Assembly: GCA_011043895.1 (NCBI GenBank)
Contig: DRBZ01000116.1
Coordinates: 1 to 20,589 of the forward strand
Direction of reading: 5' to 3'
Origin: Candidatus Cloacimonadota bacterium
Lineage (GTDB): Bacteria; Cloacimonadota; Cloacimonadia; JGIOTU-2
Length of the DNA stretch: 20,589 nt
Shown: positions 15,571-20,589 of the stretch, piece by piece
Layout: each line of letters opens with the position of its first letter
How positions within the stretch are numbered: the stretch's first letter is position 1
The notes under the pieces: model-generated
Databases searched by the model: none
What the model saw: the letters and a program-made list of their open reading frames with translations, nothing else
Told to the model about the DNA's origin: nothing
Made by a program: the position numbers and the translations under genes

Positions 15571-16464
15571 ATGATCAAAAATTTTGATGAACTTCTGGAT
15601 AAAGTAAGAAGTTTACCACCTAAACGTGTCGCAATCCCCGCAGCACATGCAAAATCAGCTATTTTTTGTGCAACTCTTGCCAAACAGGAAGGTATCGGGA
15701 ATTTCCTCTTGATTGGAAATAAAAAAAAGATACTCGAACAGATATCAATGATCGAGGAAAGTCTTATCGATGCCTTTGAGATTATAAATGAGGATGATCC
15801 GGTCGCTTGTGTTGATATCGCAGTACAAGCTGTGAGGAACAAAGAAGCTGATACCATATTAAAAGGAGCATGCACAACCGCACAACTGATGAAGGGAGTA
15901 TTGAATAAAGAGACAGGACTGAATGCTGGGAAACTTATCAGTATTGTCTCAGTATTTGAAACTAAGGAACGACTCATCATTTTCACTGATGGTGGACTCG
16001 TGCTGTATCCAACGCTTGAAGAAAAGGTTTCACTTATCAATAATGCAGTATATGTAGCCCATAAAATGGAATGTCCGAAGCCCAATGTTGCAGTACTTTG
16101 TGCCATAGAAACTCCCAATCTGAAAATGCCCCCAACACTCGATGCTGCGCTTCTTTCGAAGATGAACCAAAGGGGAGAAATGCCCGGATGTGTGGTTGAT
16201 GGTCCACTCGCACTCGATAATGCGATCTCAGAGCATGCAGCCAAAGTAAAAGGACTACAATCACCTATTGCTGGTAAAGCAGATATTCTTCTTCTGCCCT
16301 CCATTGAAGCTGGAAATATCTTCGCGAAATCGATGACATATTATGCAAATTTCAGATCCGGACATGTGATTATCGGGGCAAAAGTTCCGATACTGATCGC
16401 ATCCCGTGCTGATGACGCATGGACAAAGCTGCACTCTGTCGCACTGGGTGTGCTCTGTTCATAA
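15571..16464 (+). CDS. ptb: Phosphate butyryltransferase (phosphate acyltransferase family)
   Basis: Transfers an acyl group between CoA and phosphate (butyryl-CoA + Pi to butyryl-phosphate + CoA), normally followed by butyrate kinase to yield ATP. The 297-residue length fits the Ptb branch rather than the longer Pta. Visible family blocks: ILKGACTTAQLMKGVLNKE at about 96-114; IFTDGGLVLYPTLEEK at about 137-152; VVDGPLALDNAIS at 208-220; ADILLLPSIEAGNIFAK at 237-253; and PILIASRADDAWTKLHSVAL at 273-292. CGGAGAA precedes the ATG. No kinase gene is adjacent, so the acyl group (acetyl, butyryl or branched-chain) cannot be decided. It suggests fermentative energy conservation, for example in amino-acid breakdown. 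Confidence 0.88.
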   Translation: MIKNFDELLDKVRSLPPKRVAIPAAHAKSAIFCATLAKQEGIGNFLLIGNKKKILEQISMIEESLIDAFEIINEDDPVACVDIAVQAVRNKEADTILKGACTTAQLMKGVLNKETGLNAGKLISIVSVFETKERLIIFTDGGLVLYPTLEEKVSLINNAVYVAHKMECPKPNVAVLCAIETPNLKMPPTLDAALLSKMNQRGEMPGCVVDGPLALDNAISEHAAKVKGLQSPIAGKADILLLPSIEAGNIFAKSMTYYANFRSGHVIIGAKVPILIASRADDAWTKLHSVALGVLCS

Positions 16465-16476
16465 TAAGGAGAAATC

Positions 16477-17481
16477 ATGGCTAAGATTGGATTAACCTTC
16501 GATGATATTTTATTAATCCCGAACTACTCAGAAATTTTATCGAGGATGGATGTCGATCTATCCTCGCAAGTAACAAAAAACTTTCGTTTAAAACTACCCA
16601 TTATCTCTGCGAATATGGATACTATTACTGAATTTGATATGGCAAATACGATGAGTGGTTATGGGGCATTGGGTATAATCCACAGATTCTGCTCTGTTGA
16701 TGAAGAAGCAGATATAATACAACGGTTGATGCTTGCAGAAAATCCTCTAAGGGCTGCCTCGATTGGAGTTACAGGTAATAACAAAGCGCGTCTGAAAGCT
16801 GTGGTTGATGCAGGAGCACAGATCATCTGTATCGATATTGCACATGGGCATCATAAACTGATGGCTGAAACTATCGAAATGTGCAAGAAGTTCAATGTTG
16901 ATGTTATAGCAGGAAATATCGCTACCAAAGAAGCAGCAAAGTTCTTATGTGATTGTGGTGCGGATGCTATCAAAGTTGGAATCGGACCCGGTTCCATGTG
17001 TACCACGAGGATCAATACCGGTTTTGGTGTTCCTCAGGTGACGGCTATTGAAGAAGTTACGGAAGTAGCAAAAAAATATAACATTCCTATCATTGCCGAT
17101 GGTGGCATACAGAATTCGGGAGATGTGGCAAAAGCTCTTGCTATTGGTGCTGATACTGTGATGATTGGTGCTCTTTTTGCAGGATGTAAGGAAACACCTG
17201 GTACGATACATAAAGAAGGAAATTTCCCAAATTATCGCCTATACAAAAGATATCGTGGTTCAGCAAGTCTTGAGTCCAAGCAAGTTCGTGGAGATGAAAA
17301 AAGAAATGTTGAGGGCATCAGTTCTACAATCGATTATAAAGGACCTGCAAAATATGTGATACAAAATATTGAAGACGGGCTGCGTTCTGCTTTCTCCTAT
17401 GCAGGTGCTAAAAACATCGACGAGTATCATAAAAAGGTGAAATATATCCAAAAATTCAGAAAAGATATACGAACCGTTTAG
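16477..17481 (+). CDS. IMP dehydrogenase / GMP reductase family enzyme without CBS domains
   Basis: A 334-residue TIM-barrel enzyme. TFDDILLIPNYSE at 7-19 opens the barrel, SANMDTIT at 44-51 follows, then IIHRFCSVDEEADII. The catalytic loop GIGPGSMCTTRINTG places the active cysteine at C175. IADGGIQNSGDVAKALAIGA is the phosphate-binding region. There is no insertion between strand and helix 2, so the CBS regulatory module of typical IMPDH is absent. The flap after YRGSASLES is short and lacks the usual GMGS; the end VEGISSTIDYKGP is of the IMPDH/GMPR type. It could oxidise IMP to XMP (GuaB) or reduce GMP to IMP (GuaC); the length favours GMP reductase and the salvage context fits, but the direction is unresolved. 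AAGGAGAAATC precedes the ATG. Confidence 0.88.
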   Translation: MAKIGLTFDDILLIPNYSEILSRMDVDLSSQVTKNFRLKLPIISANMDTITEFDMANTMSGYGALGIIHRFCSVDEEADIIQRLMLAENPLRAASIGVTGNNKARLKAVVDAGAQIICIDIAHGHHKLMAETIEMCKKFNVDVIAGNIATKEAAKFLCDCGADAIKVGIGPGSMCTTRINTGFGVPQVTAIEEVTEVAKKYNIPIIADGGIQNSGDVAKALAIGADTVMIGALFAGCKETPGTIHKEGNFPNYRLYKRYRGSASLESKQVRGDEKRNVEGISSTIDYKGPAKYVIQNIEDGLRSAFSYAGAKNIDEYHKKVKYIQKFRKDIRTV

Positions 17482-17484
17482 GAT

Positions 17485-17955
17485 ATGAACCTCACGATAC
17501 TTGCACTTGGCAAAAATAAAAACGAGTTCATCACGATTGCTGAAAGTGAATATCTGAAACGATTAAATGCTTTTTGTAATATAAAGATCAGCATTGTTCC
17601 CACCTCCAGTAGTTTCAAAAATCAATCTGTTGAAAAAATAAAAGATATCGAAGGAAAATCACTGCTTGATAGAATCCCTGAACAAGCTCATCTAATCGCA
17701 CTGGATGAACATGGAAAAGAATTCACATCAAATGGTTTTGCCTCCTATCTCAGCAGATCTCTGACAACGTTCAATAAACCATTCTATTTCATAATCGGTG
17801 GTCCCTATGGTTTGTCAAAAGAAGTATTGGATAGAGCCGATGAAAAGATTGCTCTCTCAAAAATGACCTTTACCCACCAAATGGCGCGCATCATCCTTCT
17901 CGAACAAATATACCGTGCATTTACTATCATGAAGGGAAAAAAGTATCATTATTAA
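17485..17955 (+). CDS. rlmH: 23S rRNA (pseudouridine1915-N3)-methyltransferase
   Basis: Methylates pseudouridine 1915 in helix 69 of 23S rRNA with S-adenosylmethionine, acting on assembled 70S ribosomes. The 156-residue length is typical. The SPOUT knot region is clear: LIALDEHGKEFTS at 70-82, FIIGGPYGLS at 102-111 (SAM-binding glycine loop), and KIALSKMTFTHQMARIILLE at 121-140 followed by QIYRAF. The strictly conserved HY pair (155-156) ends the protein. The gene follows the IMPDH/GMPR gene after 3 bases and is probably co-transcribed with it. It ends 3 bases before the end of the convergent membrane protein gene, with no obvious terminator hairpin between. Confidence 0.97.
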   Translation: MNLTILALGKNKNEFITIAESEYLKRLNAFCNIKISIVPTSSSFKNQSVEKIKDIEGKSLLDRIPEQAHLIALDEHGKEFTSNGFASYLSRSLTTFNKPFYFIIGGPYGLSKEVLDRADEKIALSKMTFTHQMARIILLEQIYRAFTIMKGKKYHY

Positions 17956-17958
17956 TCA

Positions 17959-18330
17959 TTAATCTGCATTCGTTTCTTGTCTGAAAATTTTCTCAGTTTC
18001 CTCCTGTAGCAGTACCCATAAAGAATAAATTCCTATTGCTGTTCCAAAGGGTATATTGATGAGATCCAGACAACTGACAATTATAATAAGAATACGAGCC
18101 CAGTTCTTCCTGTGAAGCAATCCTATTCCACCGATCAATCCTGGGAGAGAAACAAGTACAAGCAGTATAGCAAGTGCAGTTCCAATAAAGGTTAATATGC
18201 TTGCTGCAGTATAATCCTGAATACATATACCCGTTCCGATAAGAAGAAAATATAGAAATAATGACATGACAAGAAAAAGTACACTGAATCCAATATGTAA
18301 TGCAGCTACGAGTGTAATATGTTTTTGCAT
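17959..18330 (-). CDS. Small multi-span membrane protein, function unknown
   Basis: A 123-residue protein with hydrophobic segments at about 6-35, 43-66 and 76-108, and a short charged tail (EETEKIFRQETNAD). The C-terminal half, GIGLLHRKNWARILIIIVS then IPFGTAIGIYSLWVLLQ, matches a pattern I recognise from many small uncharacterised bacterial membrane proteins (WAR...iPlGTalGiYtLW), but I know no function for it. AAAGGA lies 7 bases before the ATG. A perfect TATAAT is placed suitably upstream. It is convergent with rlmH, and its promoter region is bordered by the inserted repeat element. Confidence 0.85.
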   Translation of the reverse strand: MQKHITLVAALHIGFSVLFLVMSLFLYFLLIGTGICIQDYTAASILTFIGTALAILLVLVSLPGLIGGIGLLHRKNWARILIIIVSCLDLINIPFGTAIGIYSLWVLLQEETEKIFRQETNAD

Positions 18331-18361
18331 AATGTTTCCTTTTTCTTATTTTTAGAAGATG

Positions 18362-18386
18362 ATTATATTCCAAATTTGAGTGTCAA
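18362..18386 (-). promoter_or_regulatory. Candidate promoter of the small membrane protein gene
   Basis: Read on the minus strand, TATAAT (18367-18362) is a perfect -10 about 30 bases before the ATG. TTGACA (18386-18381) lies upstream, but the spacer is only 13 bases instead of 16-18, so either a poorer -35 is used or the promoter is weak. The left 14-bp direct repeat of the inserted element begins 4 bases beyond the -35 box. Confidence 0.4.
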
Positions 18387-18389
18387 TGT

Positions 18390-18403
18390 TTAGTATGAAA
18401 CAA
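18390..18403. repeat. Left flanking direct repeat (putative target-site duplication)
   Basis: TTAGTATGAAACAA is identical to 18699-18712 on the other side of the 295-bp element. A 14-base exact match at the two borders is very unlikely by chance and marks the element's insertion boundaries. Confidence 0.75.
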
Positions 18404-18698
18404 TTGGCATACCCCCAAAATTTTTCAGGGGCATGGCACCTTTTCATTATTACACAAAAACAACCTAATACTAACAAAAGATGAGGGATGGTGCATATCG
18501 TTGCTAAGTACTAGCATAACAATGATTCACAAAGTATGGGAGACCCTTCTCCGCCAGCCGACGGATCAGGGTGACAAAAGTATTTTATGTTAAATTTTCA
18601 GATGTACTGGAAAGTAATTTTCCAACCAAAATATATCGTAAACCCTTTATCTATAGTAATCCAAAGAAATCACCTCCAAATTTTTGGGGGTTTCCCTG
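18404..18698. mobile_element. Complete ~295-bp MITE-like element (copy 2)
   Basis: This is the only sizeable content of the gap between the membrane protein gene and cdd. It is bounded by exact 14-bp direct repeats. The ends are imperfect inverted repeats: 20 of 28 positions pair without gaps, with the ten-base core ACCCCCAAAA (18411-18420) fully matched on the right. Bases 18467-18578 are about 94% identical to window bases 1-112, while the right arm has diverged much more. The core contains two foldable parts: TGCTA-AGTAC-TAGCA (about 18501-18515), and an 11-bp stem with two mismatches from ACCCTTCTCCG to CGGATCAGGGT (about 18543-18573). There is no transposase, so any mobility would depend on another element. 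Confidence 0.78.
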
Positions 18699-18712
18699 TT
18701 AGTATGAAACAA
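18699..18712. repeat. Right flanking direct repeat (putative target-site duplication)
   Basis: TTAGTATGAAACAA is identical to 18390-18403. If it is a target-site duplication, 14 bp is long compared with most IS families, which may help identify the mobilising transposase. Confidence 0.75.
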
Positions 18713-18777
18713 AAAACTTGCATCCCAAATCCAATCTAAAATTTTTTATCCATAGAATGAATAACAGATGAGGATCT

Positions 18778-19164
18778 ATGGATATTAAAGACCTAATAAT
18801 CAGAGCCAGGGAAGCTTCGGATAATTCATACTCACTGTATTCCAACTATAAGGTTGGAGCTGCACTTTCAACTACTGATGGAGAAATATTCACAGGAACA
18901 AACATTGAGAATGCATCATTCCCTGCTAGTGTCTGTGCTGAGAGAGTTGCTATTTTCGAGGCGGTAAAAAAAGGAAAAAAGAACTTCGAAGCACTTGCTA
19001 TATATGCAGAAGGAGAAAATTATCCTTTCCCCTGCGGTATTTGTAGGCAGGTGATGACAGAATTTTCCAGGGATATGAAAGTTATTGTCGCAAGAAATGA
19101 ATATGACTATGTGGTAAAGACAATTGCTGAACTTTTACCGGATATGTTCGAGTTTTCTGGTTAG
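18778..19164 (+). CDS. cdd: Cytidine deaminase (homotetrameric type)
   Basis: Deaminates cytidine and deoxycytidine to uridine and deoxyuridine in pyrimidine salvage; cytoplasmic and zinc-dependent. The 128-residue length fits the small tetrameric class. Motifs: YSNYKVGAAL at 21-30; GTNIENASFP at 40-49 (substrate-binding Asn and Glu); CAE with zinc ligand C53 and proton-shuttling E55; and PCGICRQ with C86 and C89. Typical members have Tyr where this has Phe48, a mild change. GAGGAT precedes the ATG. It is isolated from the other salvage genes, with the repeat element immediately upstream (65 bases after its right flanking repeat), so its promoter is either in the short remaining spacer or supplied by the element. 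Confidence 0.96.
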   Translation: MDIKDLIIRAREASDNSYSLYSNYKVGAALSTTDGEIFTGTNIENASFPASVCAERVAIFEAVKKGKKNFEALAIYAEGENYPFPCGICRQVMTEFSRDMKVIVARNEYDYVVKTIAELLPDMFEFSG

Positions 19165-19176
19165 ACTTACAGAAAG

Positions 19177-19231
19177 ATTATGTAATTTACATATTATGTA
19201 ATTCTGCAGTTTGAGAATTGGATTCCCAATT
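19177..19231. repeat. Short direct repeats and hairpin after cdd
   Basis: ATTATGTAATT occurs at 19177-19187 and again at 19193-19203; between them TATGTAA-T-TTACATA forms a palindrome. Then AATTGG (19216-19221) and CCAATT (19226-19231) make a 6-bp hairpin with loop ATTC. There is no T-run on either strand, so a classic terminator is not shown, though the position between convergent genes would suit one. Confidence 0.4.
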
Positions 19232-19242
19232 TGTAAAACATA

Positions 19243-19769
19243 CTACTTAATAAAGGGCACCAGCACTGGTGTGTTCTTTTTATACTTCTCAAAGTCCTCA
19301 TGACCACCCCATTTTTTATCTGCATATTTTTCTAGTTTAGGGATGCCACTGATTAAAATAAGCAGCAAAGCAACAAAAACTGGTGATATCAACGTAATCC
19401 ATTGCCACCCACGTAATACAGGAAGTACTATCACAACAATCCCAATCCATATCACAATCTCACCTAAGCTGCAGCCAGTGTAAAAGTTACCCATAATCCC
19501 TGCAATATCCATGTATTAAGAAACCTGAAAAAATGTGGTTTGATATCATCAAACCGTTGATCCTTACCAGCTTTATGTATGCGTCGAACAAGGAATGTGC
19601 CAAGTCTTCCAGCCTATATGATAACTATGATAATAAGCAAAATTGAACGAGTATCTATTTGGGGATTTAATGCTACGGCAATCAATGTCACTGAATTATA
19701 GGTTATACTTCCTGTAATATCAAAAAATTTCTCGGTTTTGAAAATGTATGAGGGCTTCAAGAGAGGATT
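19243..19769 (-). pseudogene. Decayed DUF1295-family membrane oxidoreductase gene
   Basis: On the minus strand, conceptual translation from 19769 gives KTEKFFDITGSITYNSVTL, then LLIIIVII*AGRLGTFLVRR (a TAG replaces the usual Trp of WAxRLG), then GKDQRFDDIKPHFFRFLNTW and ILQGLW. These are consecutive DUF1295 (steroid 5-alpha-reductase-like) blocks. The frame then changes and jumps to LGEIVIWIGIVV and SGIPKLEKYADKKWGGHEDF, the C-terminal blocks. The roughly 80-100 residues normally between, including the cofactor-binding RHPNYFGE part, are mostly gone. The N-terminus is also lost: a stop lies directly before the first recognisable codon. The C-terminal piece alone could start at an ATG (19512) as an 89-residue frame but is probably not functional. 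Confidence 0.82.
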
Positions 19770-20070
19770 TTATATTGTCAGCGTTATCATTTCACGATAA
19801 TCCTTATGATGGTCATACGTTACGAGAGACATTAACGCAGGCAGAGAGGAAAGAATTTACGCATTATCTATAGGCGCATTGCATCTACTTTTTTGTCTTT
19901 ATTATTTTATCAAGAAATTGCTCTTTTTCTTAGAAAATTATGTGAAAAACCTGCAATTTAAATAATATCTTGTTCCTTGTAATAATCCTTACGCTTAAAT
20001 CTAATAAAATGATAATAATCTAATGCTCAAAATATAGTTTTTCAGGGTCGACTAAATAGGGAGTGTTCAA
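19770..20070 (+). mobile_element. Degenerate transposase (DDE, IS5-like) remnant
   Basis: This is most of the 324-base gap between the DUF1295 pseudogene and the next gene. From 19775 the + strand reads LSALSFHDNPYDGHTLRETL then TQAERKEFTHYL and a stop at 19871-19873. The block NPYDGHTL is a hallmark of DDE transposases usually annotated IS5-like. Weaker similarity to a transposase C-terminus follows in another frame (FIKKLLFFLENYVKN, about 19916-19960), and FFRVD with a stop near 20038-20055 looks like the usual protein end. The remnant directly abuts the broken 5' end of the DUF1295 pseudogene, so its insertion may have truncated that gene. No intact IS ends were found. The precise family is uncertain. 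Confidence 0.6.
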
Positions 20071-20093
20071 ATAACTGTGGCTACTAGTTGATA

Positions 20094-20285
20094 TTATGAT
20101 AGCTCTTTCTCCTCCTTCACCTTCTTAAACGCTGTTCCCAGTGGTACCCAGATAAACAAGAGATGAGCAATTACTCCACCAGTTAAGAGTTTAGTGACGC
20201 TGTCTTTATAAGGTGTTCCTTTGAGTATAAGGGCAGCTCCGATTATAACCGCACCCCAAATAATTGCACTTCCAAAATAATGCAT
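20094..20285 (-). CDS. Small two-span membrane protein, start doubtful
   Basis: A 63-residue frame with membrane segments at about 5-22 and 33-52 and a basic/acidic tail (FKKVKEEKELS). I do not recognise the family. The frame opens at ATG 20285 with only a weak GGA upstream. A perfect AAAGGAG followed by ATG at 20317 lies further upstream, but that ATG is in another frame and its reading (MKKSNKIGIGT) runs to an early stop inside this gene. MKKSNKIGIGT joined to HYFGSAIIWGAVIIG would look like a natural N-terminus, so a single-base frameshift near 20285 is possible. Downstream of, and probably transcribed with, the TraB/GumN-like gene. Confidence 0.55.
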   Translation of the reverse strand: MHYFGSAIIWGAVIIGAALILKGTPYKDSVTKLLTGGVIAHLLFIWVPLGTAFKKVKEEKELS

Positions 20286-20303
20286 GTGCCAATTCCAATT
20301 TTA

Positions 20304-20589
20304 TTACTTTTCTTCATGTGTAGTCTCCTTTAATTGTTTTATTTTGTATCCATTGTCTTCAAGCATCTTAAGAAGCCCGTCGTCTCCAACCAGGTGGAAC
20401 GCGCCGACAATAATGAAATATATGCGACCTTCTTCGTCATCCATATATCCTTCTATCTTCTCAGCGATCTGTTTTTCACGTTCACAGAACATGCGGTTAT
20501 AATATTCTTCCATTCCGGGCATTTCATCTTCGAGTTCTCGCATTTTTACTCGTGAAAGTGTGTTCGTCCGTTCTGTATCTCCGTTCTGC
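20304..20589 (-). CDS. TraB/GumN-family protein, C-terminal part (runs off window)
   Basis: The open frame continues beyond the window end, so only about 95 C-terminal residues are visible. MPGMEEYYNRMFCEREKQIA and YFIIVGAFHLVGDDGLLKML correspond to the conserved ER-N/K and VGAxHLxGxxGLxxLL blocks near the end of TraB/GumN/PrgY proteins, followed by a short NGYKIKQL tail. The family includes pheromone-shutdown and Tiki-like proteins with a proposed metalloprotease activity; the catalytic GX2H motifs would include the HL block seen here and another in the missing part. The stop overlaps the ATG at 20317 of the following small frame. An ATG at 20543 is internal, not the start. Confidence 0.8.
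   Translation of the reverse strand, partial: QNGDTERTNTLSRVKMRELEDEMPGMEEYYNRMFCEREKQIAEKIEGYMDDEEGRIYFIIVGAFHLVGDDGLLKMLEDNGYKIKQLKETTHEEK

Noticed and set aside
15549..16304. 251-residue open frame on the minus strand
   Set aside because: Fully antisense to the well-supported phosphate butyryltransferase gene and rich in Ser, as expected of a codon-bias shadow; no domain recognised.
17940..17975. Terminator between rlmH and the convergent membrane protein gene
   Set aside because: Only AT-rich sequence with no stable stem or T-run could be found.
17993..18373. 126-residue minus-strand frame in another phase of the membrane protein
   Set aside because: Its product is Tyr/Cys/Ser-rich noise, whereas the neighbouring frame gives a clean multi-span membrane protein with a good ribosome-binding site.
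20334..20555. 73-residue plus-strand frames over the last gene
   Set aside because: Antisense to the TraB/GumN C-terminal motifs, which are specific.
1..20589. CRISPR array, tRNA or rRNA genes
   Set aside because: No regularly spaced direct repeats of suitable size, and no cloverleaf or rRNA-like sequence was seen on either strand.

Overview
The window reads as a piece of an AT-rich, Gram-negative-type, anaerobe-like genome. Several secreted proteins have cleavable signal peptides, and three predicted outer-membrane beta-barrels end in phenylalanine. A two-lamin-tail surface protein with a FlgD-like C-terminal Ig domain sits beside a PorV-like barrel, and a phosphate butyryltransferase points to fermentation. 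Together these suggest the FCB group, perhaps Candidatus Cloacimonadota or a relative. That placement is inference from gene content; no rRNA or marker tree is available here.

Layout: 1-233 is the right part of a non-coding repeat element. From 406 to 9578 ten genes run on the + strand with overlaps or very small gaps: thymidine kinase, YggT membrane protein, DivIVA-domain protein, purine nucleoside phosphorylase, DksA/TraR zinc finger, signal peptidase II, lamin-tail surface protein, PorV-like barrel, a small coiled-coil membrane protein, and an outer-membrane barrel carrying helix-hairpin-helix modules. 9579-9853 holds a decayed GxxExxY gene fragment between short inverted repeats. 9854-14179 carries another barrel protein, a secreted 5'-nucleotidase-type phosphoesterase, and a cytoplasmic M48 peptidase with a TerB-like tail. 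14325-17955 carries an alpha/beta-hydrolase (DUF6051-like), phosphate butyryltransferase, a CBS-less IMPDH/GMP-reductase family enzyme and RlmH. A small membrane protein (17959-18330, - strand) converges on rlmH.

18404-18698 is a complete second copy of the repeat seen at the window start: about 295 bp, imperfect terminal inverted repeats, exact 14-bp flanking direct repeats, and no coding capacity. It looks like a MITE-type element with an unusually conserved core. It lies between the minus-strand membrane gene and cytidine deaminase. From 19243 on the DNA is decayed: a DUF1295 pseudogene with a nonsense codon and an internal deletion, a transposase remnant abutting its broken 5' end, a small membrane protein with a doubtful start, and the C-terminal part of a TraB/GumN-family protein running off the window.

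Functional themes: nucleotide salvage recurs (thymidine kinase, purine nucleoside phosphorylase, secreted nucleotidase, IMPDH/GMPR family, cytidine deaminase), and a second theme is cell envelope and surface (LspA, lamin-tail protein, three barrels, HhH barrel, M48). The most unusual signals are the repeat element, the start of lspA with no usable canonical codon near its ribosome-binding site, two successive genes whose Shine-Dalgarno sequences sit in hairpins, a C9 tract early in a secreted enzyme gene, and the HhH-barrel fusion.
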